From Kitagawia praeruptora (lineage: Eukaryota; Streptophyta; Magnoliopsida; Apiales; Apiaceae), in NCBI GenBank assembly GCA_037693485.1, contig CM075344.1:38311501-38375500 (forward strand): a stretch of DNA of 64,000 nucleotides. The letters run 5' to 3'. Position numbers and translations under genes: made by a program. Numbering within the stretch: the stretch's first letter is position 1; every line of letters begins with the position of its first letter. Positions 47,242 to 56,937 of this stretch are shown here, piece after piece. Below the pieces are notes generated by a model, which had not been told where the DNA came from, searched no databases, and saw only the letters and a list, made by a program, of their open reading frames with translations.

Positions 47242-49298
47242 CAAGAATATGATATGAGCATCTTGAAGAAAACACACAGTACTCAACTTCATAGATGAAT
47301 ATTCAACGACTTATTAGAAATTATCGAAGAATTGTGAAGCTTCTTGGAGTTAGTTCTTCATCAAAGACAAGCTTCCCTGAAGAACTGGGGGGTAGTACAA
47401 TTACAATTACTATAGCACATGGTACTTTGAAAGTTGAGGATTTCAAAGTTTTGAGAATTCAGACCAGGAACCTCACCACCAGGTCCAGGAAGCTCGCGAT
47501 TTGATTCAGGAACCTCACGGCTAGGATGCAGTTTGGAAACCTCATAGCTCATATTTGGATCAGGAACCTTGAGGATTGATTTGGTCTAGTATCTTGAAGA
47601 GCAGCATGCTTGCATCATGAACACGTCAATGAGTTTCCAAATCTTAACGGATGCTTCCACTTCACATCTGATTAGTCTATAGAAAGATCCAGGTGATACC
47701 TATCCTTTTATGCTTACATATTCGTAAAAAACCTCTCAGGTTCATTATTATATACCTGAAGCTCATAGCTTGTATGTAACAACTTCCGGGTTCATTGATA
47801 TTAGTTAGAAGCCAATTGTTGACAGTTTCTGATTAGCAGCTTCCTGCTTGAAGTTCCCAGCCAACCGATACCTGAATAGAAGAAAGTGTACTTACAACAA
47901 GAACTCCATGCCTTTAGAAGATTAATCTAGTGCCCTTTTGGATTCTCTTTGTGCTCCATTCAAGGATTCACTTAGAGCCCAGAAGGATTCACTAGGTTCC
48001 CTAAGAATTTTCAAATATTCACTCAGTGCCCTTATGGATTCTCTATGTACCCGTATAGGTTCACTTAGAGCCCAAAAGGATTCACTTGGTGCTTCATGCA
48101 TCCACGCGCATTTGTTTGGTATCTTAATGGATTCTCTTTGTACCCTTTTAGGGATTCATTTGGTGCCCGATTGGTTACGGTTTTTGTCCTAAGCAGAGGT
48201 TCACATAAACAACCAGTTGGATTCACCTTATGCCCTTACAAGGATTTGCATAGAGCCCATAAAGATTCACTTTGAAAGCCCTGTCAGCTACAGGCACTCG
48301 ATAGCTAGAAAAGACTTGCAAGCACGAGAGATTCACATCGAAAAGCCCTATGAATCGTAGGCACAATTCAAAAGTCCCATAAGCATGTGGGCACCTAGTT
48401 AAAGGTTTTGGGAACCTAATCATGGGTAACCTAACCTAGAGTTTGATTGTACCTGAAAAGCCTTTAAAGGGATTCACCTTGTGCCCATACGGATTCACTT
48501 GGTGCCCCTAGCATTTGAAGGGATTCACCTTGTGCCCTTACAGATTCATTTGGTGCCCCTAGAGTTTGAAATAATTCATCATGTGCCCTATAGATTTTCT
48601 TTGTGCCCTCTTCAGGATTCACTTAGAGCCTATAAGGATTCACTTGATGCCACAAAGGAATTCACTTAGTGCCCAACCGGATTCTCTTCGTGCTCTTGAC
48701 ATGATTCACCTAGAGCCCGGATGGATTCACTTCGTGCTCCCTAAAGCCAAAAAGGATTCATTTGATGCCCAATCGAATTCTTTAAGTGCCCTTCTCAGGA
48801 TTCACTTAAAGCTCAACAAGATTCGTCTTATGCCCTGTCAAGGATTCACTTAGCGCCCAATTGAATTCTCTAAGTGCCCTTCCCAGGATTCACCTAGAGC
48901 TCAATTGAATTCGCCTTGTGCCCTCATCAAAGCGATACAAAGATGAATACTCCCACTTATAAAGCTTGTATATGATTGAAACAGGTACCGTACTACTAAC
49001 AATTTCTCGATAAAGCAGCTTGCAGCATCCTTGATGATCATCAGAAGCTTCCAGTTAATAGCTTTCGGCTTCTAGTTTTCAACCCATAGTTTATAAGCTA
49101 CAGCTTCCAGTCAATAGCCGAAACAAGCAGCTTTCAGTCAACCGCTTCAACAAGCTATAGGAGGTTCACCCGTCATGACGGCTCGGGGGGTAGCTCAATT
49201 CCCCTATATCTTATTATTGTGAGTTTACACAGAGAAGAGCTTCCATCTTCCAGGTTCAGTAACGAAACCTTAATCCAGACAGGCACAATGAAGCACAG
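47242..49298 (+). other. Non-coding tail of element G, first part
   Basis: Resumes element G after the Tekay-like insertion. It holds GAACTGGGGGGTAGT at 47382-47396, several AGGAACCT motifs (47465-47570), the short-repeat array at 47935-48925, and a second G-run (GCTCGGGGGGTAG) at 49181-49193. Small ORFs here are products of the repeat and not supported as genes. Confidence 0.7.
47935..48925 (+). repeat. Irregular short-repeat array, GGATTCACTTAGTGCCC-type
   Basis: Roughly two dozen degenerate units of about 22-30 bp built on GGATTCACTTAGTGCCC with variable linkers. A second block of the same family lies at 51860-52090. It is not a coding array: the unit length is not a multiple of three and stops occur in every frame. 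Confidence 0.8.
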
Positions 49299-49303
49299 AT
49301 AAG

Positions 49304-49840
49304 TGTTGGGTTTCAACCCAATATGATGTTATGGGTTTGGGTGGTCCAAGATATATATGGGAAAGATAATAATTGTATGTGTAGACAATTATTATATATG
49401 GTATGTCTTGATCACTAAGTTGGGTAATTAGGTGCCAAGAATTGGAAGGCTTGTATAACAAGTATGGTAAGACTTGTAGAACAAGTATGGTAAGTCTTGG
49501 TGACTAAGTTTTGGATGGCTATATATACATAGTCATATTGTATTTGTTTGATAATGTGAAAGCTTAAGAGATGTAGTCTTAAGTATTGTTTGGGTGATGC
49601 TTGAGCATTGTTGGCTCAAGTATCGGGTTGGGACACCGTTAAGGTGTTATTGTTTTGATGTATTATTGATAATTGTTTTGATTAATAATACAAGTTTGGG
49701 GCATGGGTGTTTCCACGTCAAGTATTTGTGTGTTCTTGTTTTGCGCTTTGGTAGATCTTGTCAATTATTGATTGGTGTGTGTGTGCGCTCTGTATTGGTT
49801 GTTTGTGAATCTCGAATTGTGTAAGTCCCCTAACCTAACA
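49304..49840 (+). repeat. 5' LTR of the small LTR element (537 bp)
   Basis: It has TG..CA ends and a TATATATA box at 49520-49527 in GGCTATATATACATAG. It is nearly identical to 50374-50910. Confidence 0.92.
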
Positions 49841-50373
49841 AGTGGTATCAAGAGCCAAGGTTTGGGTTTGTGATTGAAGAGGTTGAGGGAAAGTTTGAGA
49901 AGGATTTGCTGACAAGGAGATTGCTACTAAAGCGGGTAGAGACAAAGTTACGTGCGGTTTGGCGGTTGACTTGCACCGTGGATCAATCATGTGTTCGGAC
50001 TCAAGATGGAGGAAGATGGAAGAGGTCATCGCAATTGTTTCAATGGCTTGATCAACCAGATGAACTGTTTGGATGATACTACAGATTTTCTTCAGGAGGC
50101 CGAAGGATTGTGAAAGCAAAGATCGGGTGACTCAACATGTGGAAGAGCACTCATGGTGGTTGATGCACGTGATTTTGTAGATTGGATACATCGTTATGGT
50201 GAAGAATGATGGTTTGGATGGTTTGGAGGGTCACTATATGGGTTTTAGCGACACTCAATGATTGGAAGAACAAGAGGAGGTTCTTGTTTGAGGGGAGGCG
50301 TTGGCGAATGGACGTCGATGGCTTGATGGGTTACCGTTCAATCCGATGTGGGTATTGGGTTGAAGGGGAGGAT
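49841..50373 (+). other. Interior of the small LTR element
   Basis: Contains only the primer site, the purine tract and about 500 bp without a convincing ORF or recognisable domain. Confidence 0.8.
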
Positions 50374-50910
50374 TGTTGGGTTTCAACCCAATATGATGTT
50401 ATGGGTTTGGGTGGTCCAAGATATATATGGGAAAGATAATAATTGTATGTGTAGACAATTATTATATATGGTATGTCTTGGTCACTAAGTTGGGTAATTA
50501 GGTGCCAAGAATTGGAAGGCTTGTATAACAAGTATGGTAAGACTTGTAGAACAAGTATGGTAAGTCTTGGTGACTAAGTTTTGGATGGCTATATATACAT
50601 AGTCATATTGTATTTGTTTGATAATGTGAAAGCTTAAGAGATGTAGTCTTAAGTATTGTTTGGGTGATGCTTGAGCATTGTTGGCTCAAGTATCGGGTTG
50701 GGACACCGTTAAGGTGTTATTGTTTTGATGTATTATTGATAATTGTTTTGATTAATAATACAAGTTTGGGGCGTGGGTGTTTCCACGTCAAGTATTTGTG
50801 TGTTCTTGTTTTGCGCTTTGGTAGATCTTGTCAATTATTGATTGGTGTGTGTGCGCGCTCTGTATTGGTTGTTTGTGAATCTCGAATTGTGTAAGTCCCC
50901 TAACCTAACA
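50374..50910 (+). repeat. 3' LTR of the small LTR element (537 bp)
   Basis: Same length and ends as the 5' LTR. Differences noted by eye include GGTCACTAAG for GATCACTAAG and GGGCGTGGG for GGGCATGGG. Confidence 0.92.
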
Positions 50911-50915
50911 ATAAG

Positions 50916-51279
50916 TTCTACTTTCATGCCTTTATATCCTTAACAATCATGCACATTCTCTGTCGACGAGAGCTTATATTCTGTCATGCTTAGATACATA
51001 TAGCTTTTAGTGCGCATATTGCATGATCCTTAGAAATGAAATTTATGTGAACTTGTACTTAGGATGTTATCATGCCCTATAGTTCACAATTTACGCAGCA
51101 TATATGCTTAGTTTAAGATCTCGAGCAGGTTAGTTAGAACAACCTTTTATATAATTGATATGCCATGAGAACGTATCAACATATATAATGTAGATAATCA
51201 TTCGTACTTGCATACATGCATCACTTATATGTGAGCTCTTCAGCTCGTATTACTAATCTATTTTTTCCAGTTTTCTTAG
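50916..51279 (+). other. Non-coding tail of element G, second part
   Basis: AT-rich sequence between the small LTR element and the LTR-like fragment. No ORF, repeat or known motif is visible. Confidence 0.6.
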
Positions 51280-51793
51280 TGTTATGCCCAAAATTACCAT
51301 GGCCTAGATTTAGACATATCAAGTCGTAGGTTCCAATCAACAAGTATTGTATGAGCCAGGAGACAGATTATATCCAGTACTAAATATGAAGATCAGACAT
51401 GAAGAAATGAGCATTAGACAAAGAGATTATTAAGAGTTGACAAGTATCAAGAGGTTCCTGAAGAACCAGAAGCTGAGTAGATTATAAGAAGACCATGTTC
51501 CTCCCCGAGAAGAGCCCAAGTCAGCCTAGCAGCAGCAATGAGAACATCAAGAAGTACATGGGAACCACAAAAAGGCTCCCCAGACTAACAAATTTGTTAT
51601 TTATGTAGGTACAGTTTCCTGTAGTGAGGTTCCTGAGAACCAGATTTCGAGACATAGGTTCCTGAGCACTAGGTTCCTGAGCATAGACAACAGAGAGATC
51701 AAGAAGCCAGCTAGAGAGATGCAGAATCATTATTGGAAAGTATTCCTAGGACGCAGCTGATCTTAGAGTACCTCTAATAGACAGACAGTAGAT
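51280..51793 (+). repeat. Diverged LTR-like fragment inside the G tail
   Basis: It begins TGTTATGCCCAAAATTACC and continues CATGGCCTAGATTTAG, close to the LTR start of G, A and B. Later it includes TTGGAAAGTATTCCTAGG followed by CGCAGCTGATC, which matches the LTR interior at about 7168-7210. The part corresponding to the promoter and 3' end is absent. It is an old partial LTR or a duplicated LTR segment. Confidence 0.65.
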
Positions 51794-52218
51794 AGTCAAG
51801 CAAAAAGCAGCTTAGAAAATGAAGCAACGTCTCGAGCAAGTTATGATTTTCAAGGTTAACCTCGTGCCCTTCTAAGGATTCATCTAGTGCCCTATTGGAT
51901 TCGTTTTGTGCCCTCAGCATAGGTTCGCATAACGCCCAATTAGGTTCACTTTATGCCCTTATTTGGATTCACGTGGTTCCCTTGACATTCTTAAGGTTCA
52001 CTTAGTGCCCAATTAGATTCGCTTTGTGCCCTTGTCAAAGGATTCATTCAGCGCCTAATTGGATTCACTTTGTGCCCTTGTCACGATTCAAGCAAGAAGA
52101 TAAAGACCCGCATGGTTCACTCAGAAGAAACATGGGAGCACTGAAGGGATTGGGCCTTAAAATATCAAGCTATTTAGGTTCCTCTCGCATCCTATGACTT
52201 CGAGGAACCGGGGGTACT
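51794..52218 (+). other. End of the G tail: second short-repeat block and polypurine tract
   Basis: 51860-52090 repeats the GGATTCACTTAGTGCCC family. GAGGAACCGGGGGTACT at 52202-52218 directly precedes the 3' LTR and matches the polypurine tract of element B (reverse of 54695-54710). Confidence 0.78.
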
Positions 52219-52954
52219 TTTTGTGCCCAAAATCTCCATGGGCTAGATTTAGGCCCATTAGGCTTAAGGATCCAATCCGTATGAGTAATATGGGTTATGA
52301 TTGAGGTCCCTTAAGTTAAATGGGGCTAAATAGCATGAGAAATGGATCTGGGCAGGTTCTGGTTTCCGAGAGACAGCTTCCTGGGAGACAGGTTCCTGAG
52401 AGACAGCTTCCTGTACGAGAACAGATTTATTCCAGCAGAATTCTAGTATGATTAAGCCTCCTATTCTTTAGGAGCAAGTCATGAACATCAACTCCTTATT
52501 GGAATGTATTCCTTGGGCGCAGATGATCCTTGAATACATCTAATAGGACGAGAACTTGTAAACATACTCCTAGTCGGACTAGAACTCGAGTTTTATTCGA
52601 CTTAGGTCGCCTATTCGTGGCTGAAATCTGGAGAAAAGGAGTTCCCCACGAATTAGGAACCTAGTTTATTGCCGCCTAACCAGACTTCTAGTCTAAAAAG
52701 AACTACGTGAACTTGATCCCTATATATACAAGGGTACGTAGGCACCTTGAGAACATGTTTTTACAAGCCTCACAATACACCTACGAGATTCTTGAGAACA
52801 CACGACACAAGCCTCAAGGGAACTCGCGAGATTCTTGTAAACGCTCTCGAGCTCAGTTCAACCCCTACAAAACACCTCAATTCTCCATAGATTAGTTGAT
52901 CGTTAGCCTTTATAACTCACCATAAACCTCTCAAAAGTTGTTACGAAATCCACT
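52219..52954 (+). repeat. 3' LTR of element G (about 736 bp, outer end aberrant)
   Basis: It starts TTTTGTGCCC (consensus TGTTGTGCCC) and follows the 5' LTR closely to ACGAAATCCACT, with the TATA box at 52721-52728. The expected last bases CATCAACA are replaced by TCATTCCACCC, so the terminus is truncated or rearranged. Confidence 0.85.
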
Positions 52955-53827
52955 TCATTCCACCCATAAATCGGAATTTTTTCTTAAAAATTTCGAAAAA
53001 CCCATTCGAGTTCTTTTCAGATCTGTTTTGATTTATAACTCGAAATATCAAATAAACACATTTCTTAGACTCAAAATCTCCTGCTTAACATCATATCAAA
53101 ATTTGGTGGCAATCCGAGATCTTTGACTTTTTGAAGTGATTTTCTCTACCCATTTTTTGGGTTGTTGTCCCCAATTGTTTGGGGTTTTATGTTTGTCCCC
53201 AATTTTTGGGGTTTATGTTTTGGTTGTGTTTTCTAGTTTTTGTCATGATAGGTGTGTTGGCAGCAGCTTGGAATTTGCTCAGGTTTGGAAGAAAACTCAG
53301 GTTGGAACTCGATGCTATCATATTCGAGAAGCCATTTCTTGGACAAAATCGCTAAAGCACGTTGATCAAGTGCTAGTAGTTCGATTATCGGTCTGCGAAT
53401 CGTGTGGTTCTTTTGCTTGAAAATGCTGCATAAATTCTATGTCAGACTATGGAGAGTGGTTTGTCACTCCTCCTGCAATCATGTACTCGAAAGTGATCAT
53501 TTCTAAGTAATGCAAGTACGATTTATTTCAAAAAAAAATGTTTCCAAGGAGATAATTTTCTTTTTGAAAATGTTATAAAATTTTGAAAAATAACTTTTTT
53601 TATTTTCCGAAGGTGGAAAACATATAAATTGAACATCTTTTCACAAATTTTATAATTTTTTTTCATGATAGTCAAATGACAAAAAAATATTTTCTTTCCA
53701 GAAAATTTACTCCTAGAGAATTATTTTTCAACTATTCTCGAACATTTATTTTCAAAATCAAATTATCTACTAGCAAACAAACGGATCCTAATTAATCTCG
53801 TATCTTGCTAATATTTTAAATATAAGA
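52955..53827. other. Spacer between the 3' LTRs of G and B
   Basis: 873 bp, AT-rich in its second half, with repeated CCCCAATTTTTGGGG-like tracts at about 53168-53215. No convincing gene or known element is seen. It could be host DNA or an older decayed element. Confidence 0.5.
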
Positions 53828-54694
53828 TGTTGATGAGTGGATTTCGTAATCAACTTATATGAGGTCTACAGGTAGTTGTATAGGCTAGCGATCAACTGTT
53901 CTTCGAACTAGGTTTGGGTTGTGTTTGTGGGGGTTGAGCTGAACTCGAGGGTATCTCCAATAATCTCAAATACCTTTAGAGAAAATTAGAGAACTTAATG
54001 CGTCGTACCCTGAGGTGCCTACGTACCCTTGTATTTATAGGGATCAAGCTCACGTAGTTCTAATATGATTCTGTCTCTTACTGGAATAGCTGCATTCGGT
54101 CATCTAATTCGTGTTGGACTCAGGTTCCTTTAGAGCCTTTCACGAACTAGTTTGGCTAAGTGGAGTAGAACTCGAGTTCGTACCCCACTTATGATTCTCT
54201 CATTGGTTAGAGTTATTCTAGGATCATCTGCGTCCTAGAATTATACTCAGATACCAATTCGTTTATCTGTTCTAGATGACTTCTAGAACTTTCTGTTGGC
54301 AACTCGTAGGAACCTGGTACTCAGGAACCTATATCTCAGGAGCCTGTTTCTCAGGAACCTCCTTATTTCGGGACATATCGCTTAGGGACCTCCCTTTAGG
54401 TGTTAGTACCTGCACAAATAACAAACTGGTTAGACTGGATAACTCTTCGCATGCTTTTATCACCTCTATGGCTGTTGCTATGCTAACTCGAACTCTTCTG
54501 CTGGGAGGAACCTGGTCTTATAATGCTCAGCTCAGCTTCCTGACCATTGGGAACCTTCCGATACTCATACTTCGTTAGTCATTTCTTCTATCTGATCTTC
54601 ATAACTCATACTGGATCAATCTTCTGGCTCGTATGGATCAAACCCTATAGCTTAATGGGCCTAAATCTAGCCCATGGAGATTTTGGGCACAACA
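53828..54694 (-). repeat. 3' LTR of element B (867 bp)
   Basis: Sense ends are TGTTGTGCCC and CTCATCAACA. The TATA box (TATAAATA on the minus strand) is at 54032-54039. The region 54300-54400 has several CTCAGGAACCT repeats. The bases beyond the outer end (53823-53827) are TAAGA; the partner duplication is off the window. Confidence 0.93.
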
Positions 54695-54710
54695 AGTACC
54701 CCCCGGTTCC
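54695..54710 (-). other. Polypurine tract of element B
   Basis: On the minus strand it reads GGAACCGGGGGGTACT, immediately before the 3' LTR. It matches element G's tract. Confidence 0.8.
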
Positions 54711-54934
54711 TTGAAATCATGTAATGTGAGAGGAACCTATTCTAATTCTACGATCAAAAGTTCAATGCTAAACCATTCTAGTAACAATACCTCGCTTCAA
54801 CATTTTATATCCAAGCCTACATGAGTTAACTCGGCGTAGGAAACAGGACATAAAATATTTTCAGCTTAATATAATCTTGAGTAAGCTTCCTTTGTATTAA
54901 GGAACCTGTTATCTTGCTATTTTCTTTCGCAGAT
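54711..54934 (+). promoter_or_regulatory. Sequence upstream of the antisense ORF, with a splice-acceptor-like end
   Basis: This lies between the 3' LTR and the antisense ORF. It ends TATTTTCTTTCGCAG at 54932, a pyrimidine-rich CAG that resembles a 3' splice site two bases before the ATG. Several AT-rich stretches could serve as a promoter, none decisively. Confidence 0.35.
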
Positions 54935-55912
54935 ATGGCTCCAAAAGCCCCATCGTTTATCAAAAGGTCCAAGAACGTGGATGAGATTTTCAAGACTGAA
55001 ACTAAGGAAGTTCCGCTGAATGCAACTCCTATTAATCAAATTCATGGCACTCCTGCTTCCCAAACTACTCATTCTGGTTCTTCAAAGAGGAAGTTTGCTC
55101 AGACAACTCTTGACCTCTCAGCAGCTCCCCAGACTCGCTCGTCCAGGAAAATCAAAGCAGTGAAAACCGACCCTGATCAATCCTCCAACTTGTTCAAGGA
55201 CATGATTGACACCCATGTTCCTACAGAGACGATAGCTGCCTGGAGTAAGATGAGTTCTACTGAAGCCATGCACGCCATGAGATTTGCTACTGCTCAATCT
55301 GCTTTCTTTGCTCTTAGATACTGCGATGAGTTTGCTGTAAAGACCCAATATGACATCCAACTTCAAGGAGAGATTCGCAAACTCAAAACTGAACTAGCTG
55401 CTAGTGAGGATAAGGCAAACATTGCCACTGCGGCTGTCAGAAATGCAAAGATTGTGGAGACCTCTTTAAGAGATGAGAAAATCGAACTTCAAGGTCAGGT
55501 CAAGATCCTTAAGGACGAGAAACTGTCGATGTTGGAAAGAACCAATGAACTGGAAGCTCAGGTGGACGCCTTGAATGCTGCTGCTGAAGTTGTGAAGTCA
55601 TCCATACTTATCAAGGAAAAAGCCAGATATGATGAAGGCTATGATGAAGGTATTAATGACTACATACGTTCCACATGGGAGAAGATGCCCAATATAGACT
55701 GGTCCCTCCTGGGTGAAGACGTAGTAGGGATGATCAAAGATTTCAAGGAGAAAGCTGCTGCTGCAACCTCTGTACCTCCCGTGAAAACGGTTGAGAGGTC
55801 TCCAGGTGCCAACCTTGAGACTGCAGAGGTTCCTGCTCCTGACGTTGTTCAGCCTATCCTTCCAACTCCTCCTGTTGCTACCAAGGGTTCTGATGAAGTT
55901 CCTCCTTCATAG
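54935..55912 (+). CDS. Antisense coiled-coil ORF of element B (325 aa)
   Basis: The ATG at 54935 (MAPKAPSFIKRSKN) was chosen over an in-frame TTG further upstream for its AGATATGGCT context. Residues 1-85 are basic, Ser/Thr-rich and disordered-looking. Residues ~90-135 look globular (ETIAAWSKMSSTEAMHAMRF). Residues ~140-235 are a long coiled coil with heptads (LQGEIRKLKTEL, ELEAQVDAL). Then a YDEGYDEGINDYI segment and a Pro/Val-rich tail follow. It lies opposite to gag-pol, between pol and the 3' LTR, where Tat-lineage elements are known to carry antisense ORFs of uncertain function. The open frame of 325 codons suggests maintained coding. A captured host gene fragment is the alternative. Confidence 0.7.
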   Translation: MAPKAPSFIKRSKNVDEIFKTETKEVPLNATPINQIHGTPASQTTHSGSSKRKFAQTTLDLSAAPQTRSSRKIKAVKTDPDQSSNLFKDMIDTHVPTETIAAWSKMSSTEAMHAMRFATAQSAFFALRYCDEFAVKTQYDIQLQGEIRKLKTELAASEDKANIATAAVRNAKIVETSLRDEKIELQGQVKILKDEKLSMLERTNELEAQVDALNAAAEVVKSSILIKEKARYDEGYDEGINDYIRSTWEKMPNIDWSLLGEDVVGMIKDFKEKAAAATSVPPVKTVERSPGANLETAEVPAPDVVQPILPTPPVATKGSDEVPPS

Positions 55913-56450
55913 TCTCAACAAGATCCTTTTTTTAAAAAAACTTTTGATAACTTTTGATGAGGTCGCGGGCTCCTCGTAATGCCTCGCAAGATGTAACTTT
56001 AAATTTGGTTTCCATGGCCTTCGTGCCAATAACTTTTATGCTGGTTTTCTGGGTCTCTGTACCCATAACTCTCTTTATGGTTTATGATATTTGCTTTTGC
56101 TGCATACTTTTCTTTACAACCTTATGAAATACTTCACTGTTATGCACTAGAGAATAATTCAGCTTCCTTATTCATATGGTCAAGCTTACGTGGGCTAACC
56201 CATTGTAAGAAACAGAACACATGCATATTTCCACTTATTTATTCTCAAAATAAATGCAACAAACTACAGCTGAATTGTAGAACCTGGAACCTCTGTGTCT
56301 ATATTTTGTATCAATAATCTAAACCGTAGCCTTCTTTAATAATTTCTTCTTCATCATGACCAGGTTCCTCGAGTATTAATCCTGCAAAATAAACATAAAA
56401 CAAAAAACAGTTATCGTTAGTAAAAGCTTTCTCTTGTTTAATTCGGGTCA

Positions 56451-56612
56451 TCTCTTGGAAAGGTTGCCTGCTTGGCTCCCAATCCTAATCTCTAGGTCCC
56501 AACATGCCTCGAGGCATGTTGGTTCCTTTTTTCTCTTGGAAAGGTAACCTGCTTGGTTCCCAATCCTATTCTCTAGGTCCCAACATGCCTCGAGGCATGT
56601 TGGTTCCTTTTT
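56451..56612. repeat. 81 bp tandem duplication containing a 24 bp perfect palindrome
   Basis: Units 56451-56531 and 56532-56612 differ at a few positions. Each contains CCAACATGCCTC followed directly by its exact reverse complement (56499-56522 and 56580-56603). A partial third CCTCGAGG follows at about 56616. Confidence 0.9.
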
Positions 56613-56937
56613 GTGCCTCGAGGCGAGTCTAGGAACCTGTGTGCCGTTCCGGGAGTCCACACAGATTCCTCTTCTCCATGTGTCAGGCTAGACATCTTAT
56701 GAAGGTAAATGCTAAGGATTTTATCCCTTCTTCCCATGTGCCAAAGGCGGTTCCACATGAGGGAGAGCTTATTAGGCTTCTCTTTAAGGTGCCTTTTGTC
56801 AGGACTTTAGATGCCTTTTTGTCAGGACTTTAATTCACATGCTCAAGAAACTTGAGGCTTTTGGCAACAATGTCGTGCTCAGTCAACTGAGGCTTTTCAA
56901 TCTCATTTGCTCAGGAAGCTACCTGAGGCTTTTCTCG

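Larger units (their letters stand above)
49304..50910 (+). mobile_element. Small non-autonomous LTR element (1607 bp) in the G tail
   Basis: Two 537 bp LTRs (49304-49840, 50374-50910) starting TGTTGGGTTTCAACCC and ending CCTAACCTAACA enclose 533 bp. A primer site TGGTATCAAGAGCCA (49843-49857) and a purine tract TGAAGGGGAGGAT (50361-50373) are in place. The duplication ATAAG flanks it at 49299-49303 and 50911-50915. The interior has no gag or pol. The LTRs differ by about three substitutions, so it is young. It resembles TRIM-type elements in design, though its LTRs are longer than usual for TRIMs; which autonomous family moves it is unknown. Confidence 0.92.
6869..52954 (+). mobile_element. 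Element G: gag-only non-autonomous Tat-type retrotransposon
   Basis: The element has a 5' LTR (6869-7640), a tRNA-Asn primer site, one gag ORF (7686-9137), a long non-coding tail, a polypurine tract (about 52203-52218) and a 3' LTR (52219-52954). Without the nested Tekay/copia block (9622-47241) and the small LTR element (49304-50915) it is about 6.85 kb, of which about 3.85 kb is non-coding tail. No protease, RT, RNase H or integrase is present. LTR termini, primer site and polypurine tract match elements A and B, so a B-like element could supply pol in trans (inference). A clean target duplication is not visible because the outer end of the 3' LTR is aberrant. Confidence 0.85.

Noticed and set aside
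47938..48853. Small ORFs rich in DSLRA/DSLGA repeats as a repetitive protein
   Set aside because: They are translations of the degenerate GGATTCACTT repeat; unit lengths are not multiples of three and stops interrupt all frames.
53136..53420. 94-codon ORF in the G-B spacer as a host gene
   Set aside because: No recognisable domain, ordinary composition for the spacer, and no exon structure visible.
53500..53827. AT-rich TTTTCC/GGAAAA region as a MITE
   Set aside because: I could not find clean terminal inverted repeats or a target duplication.
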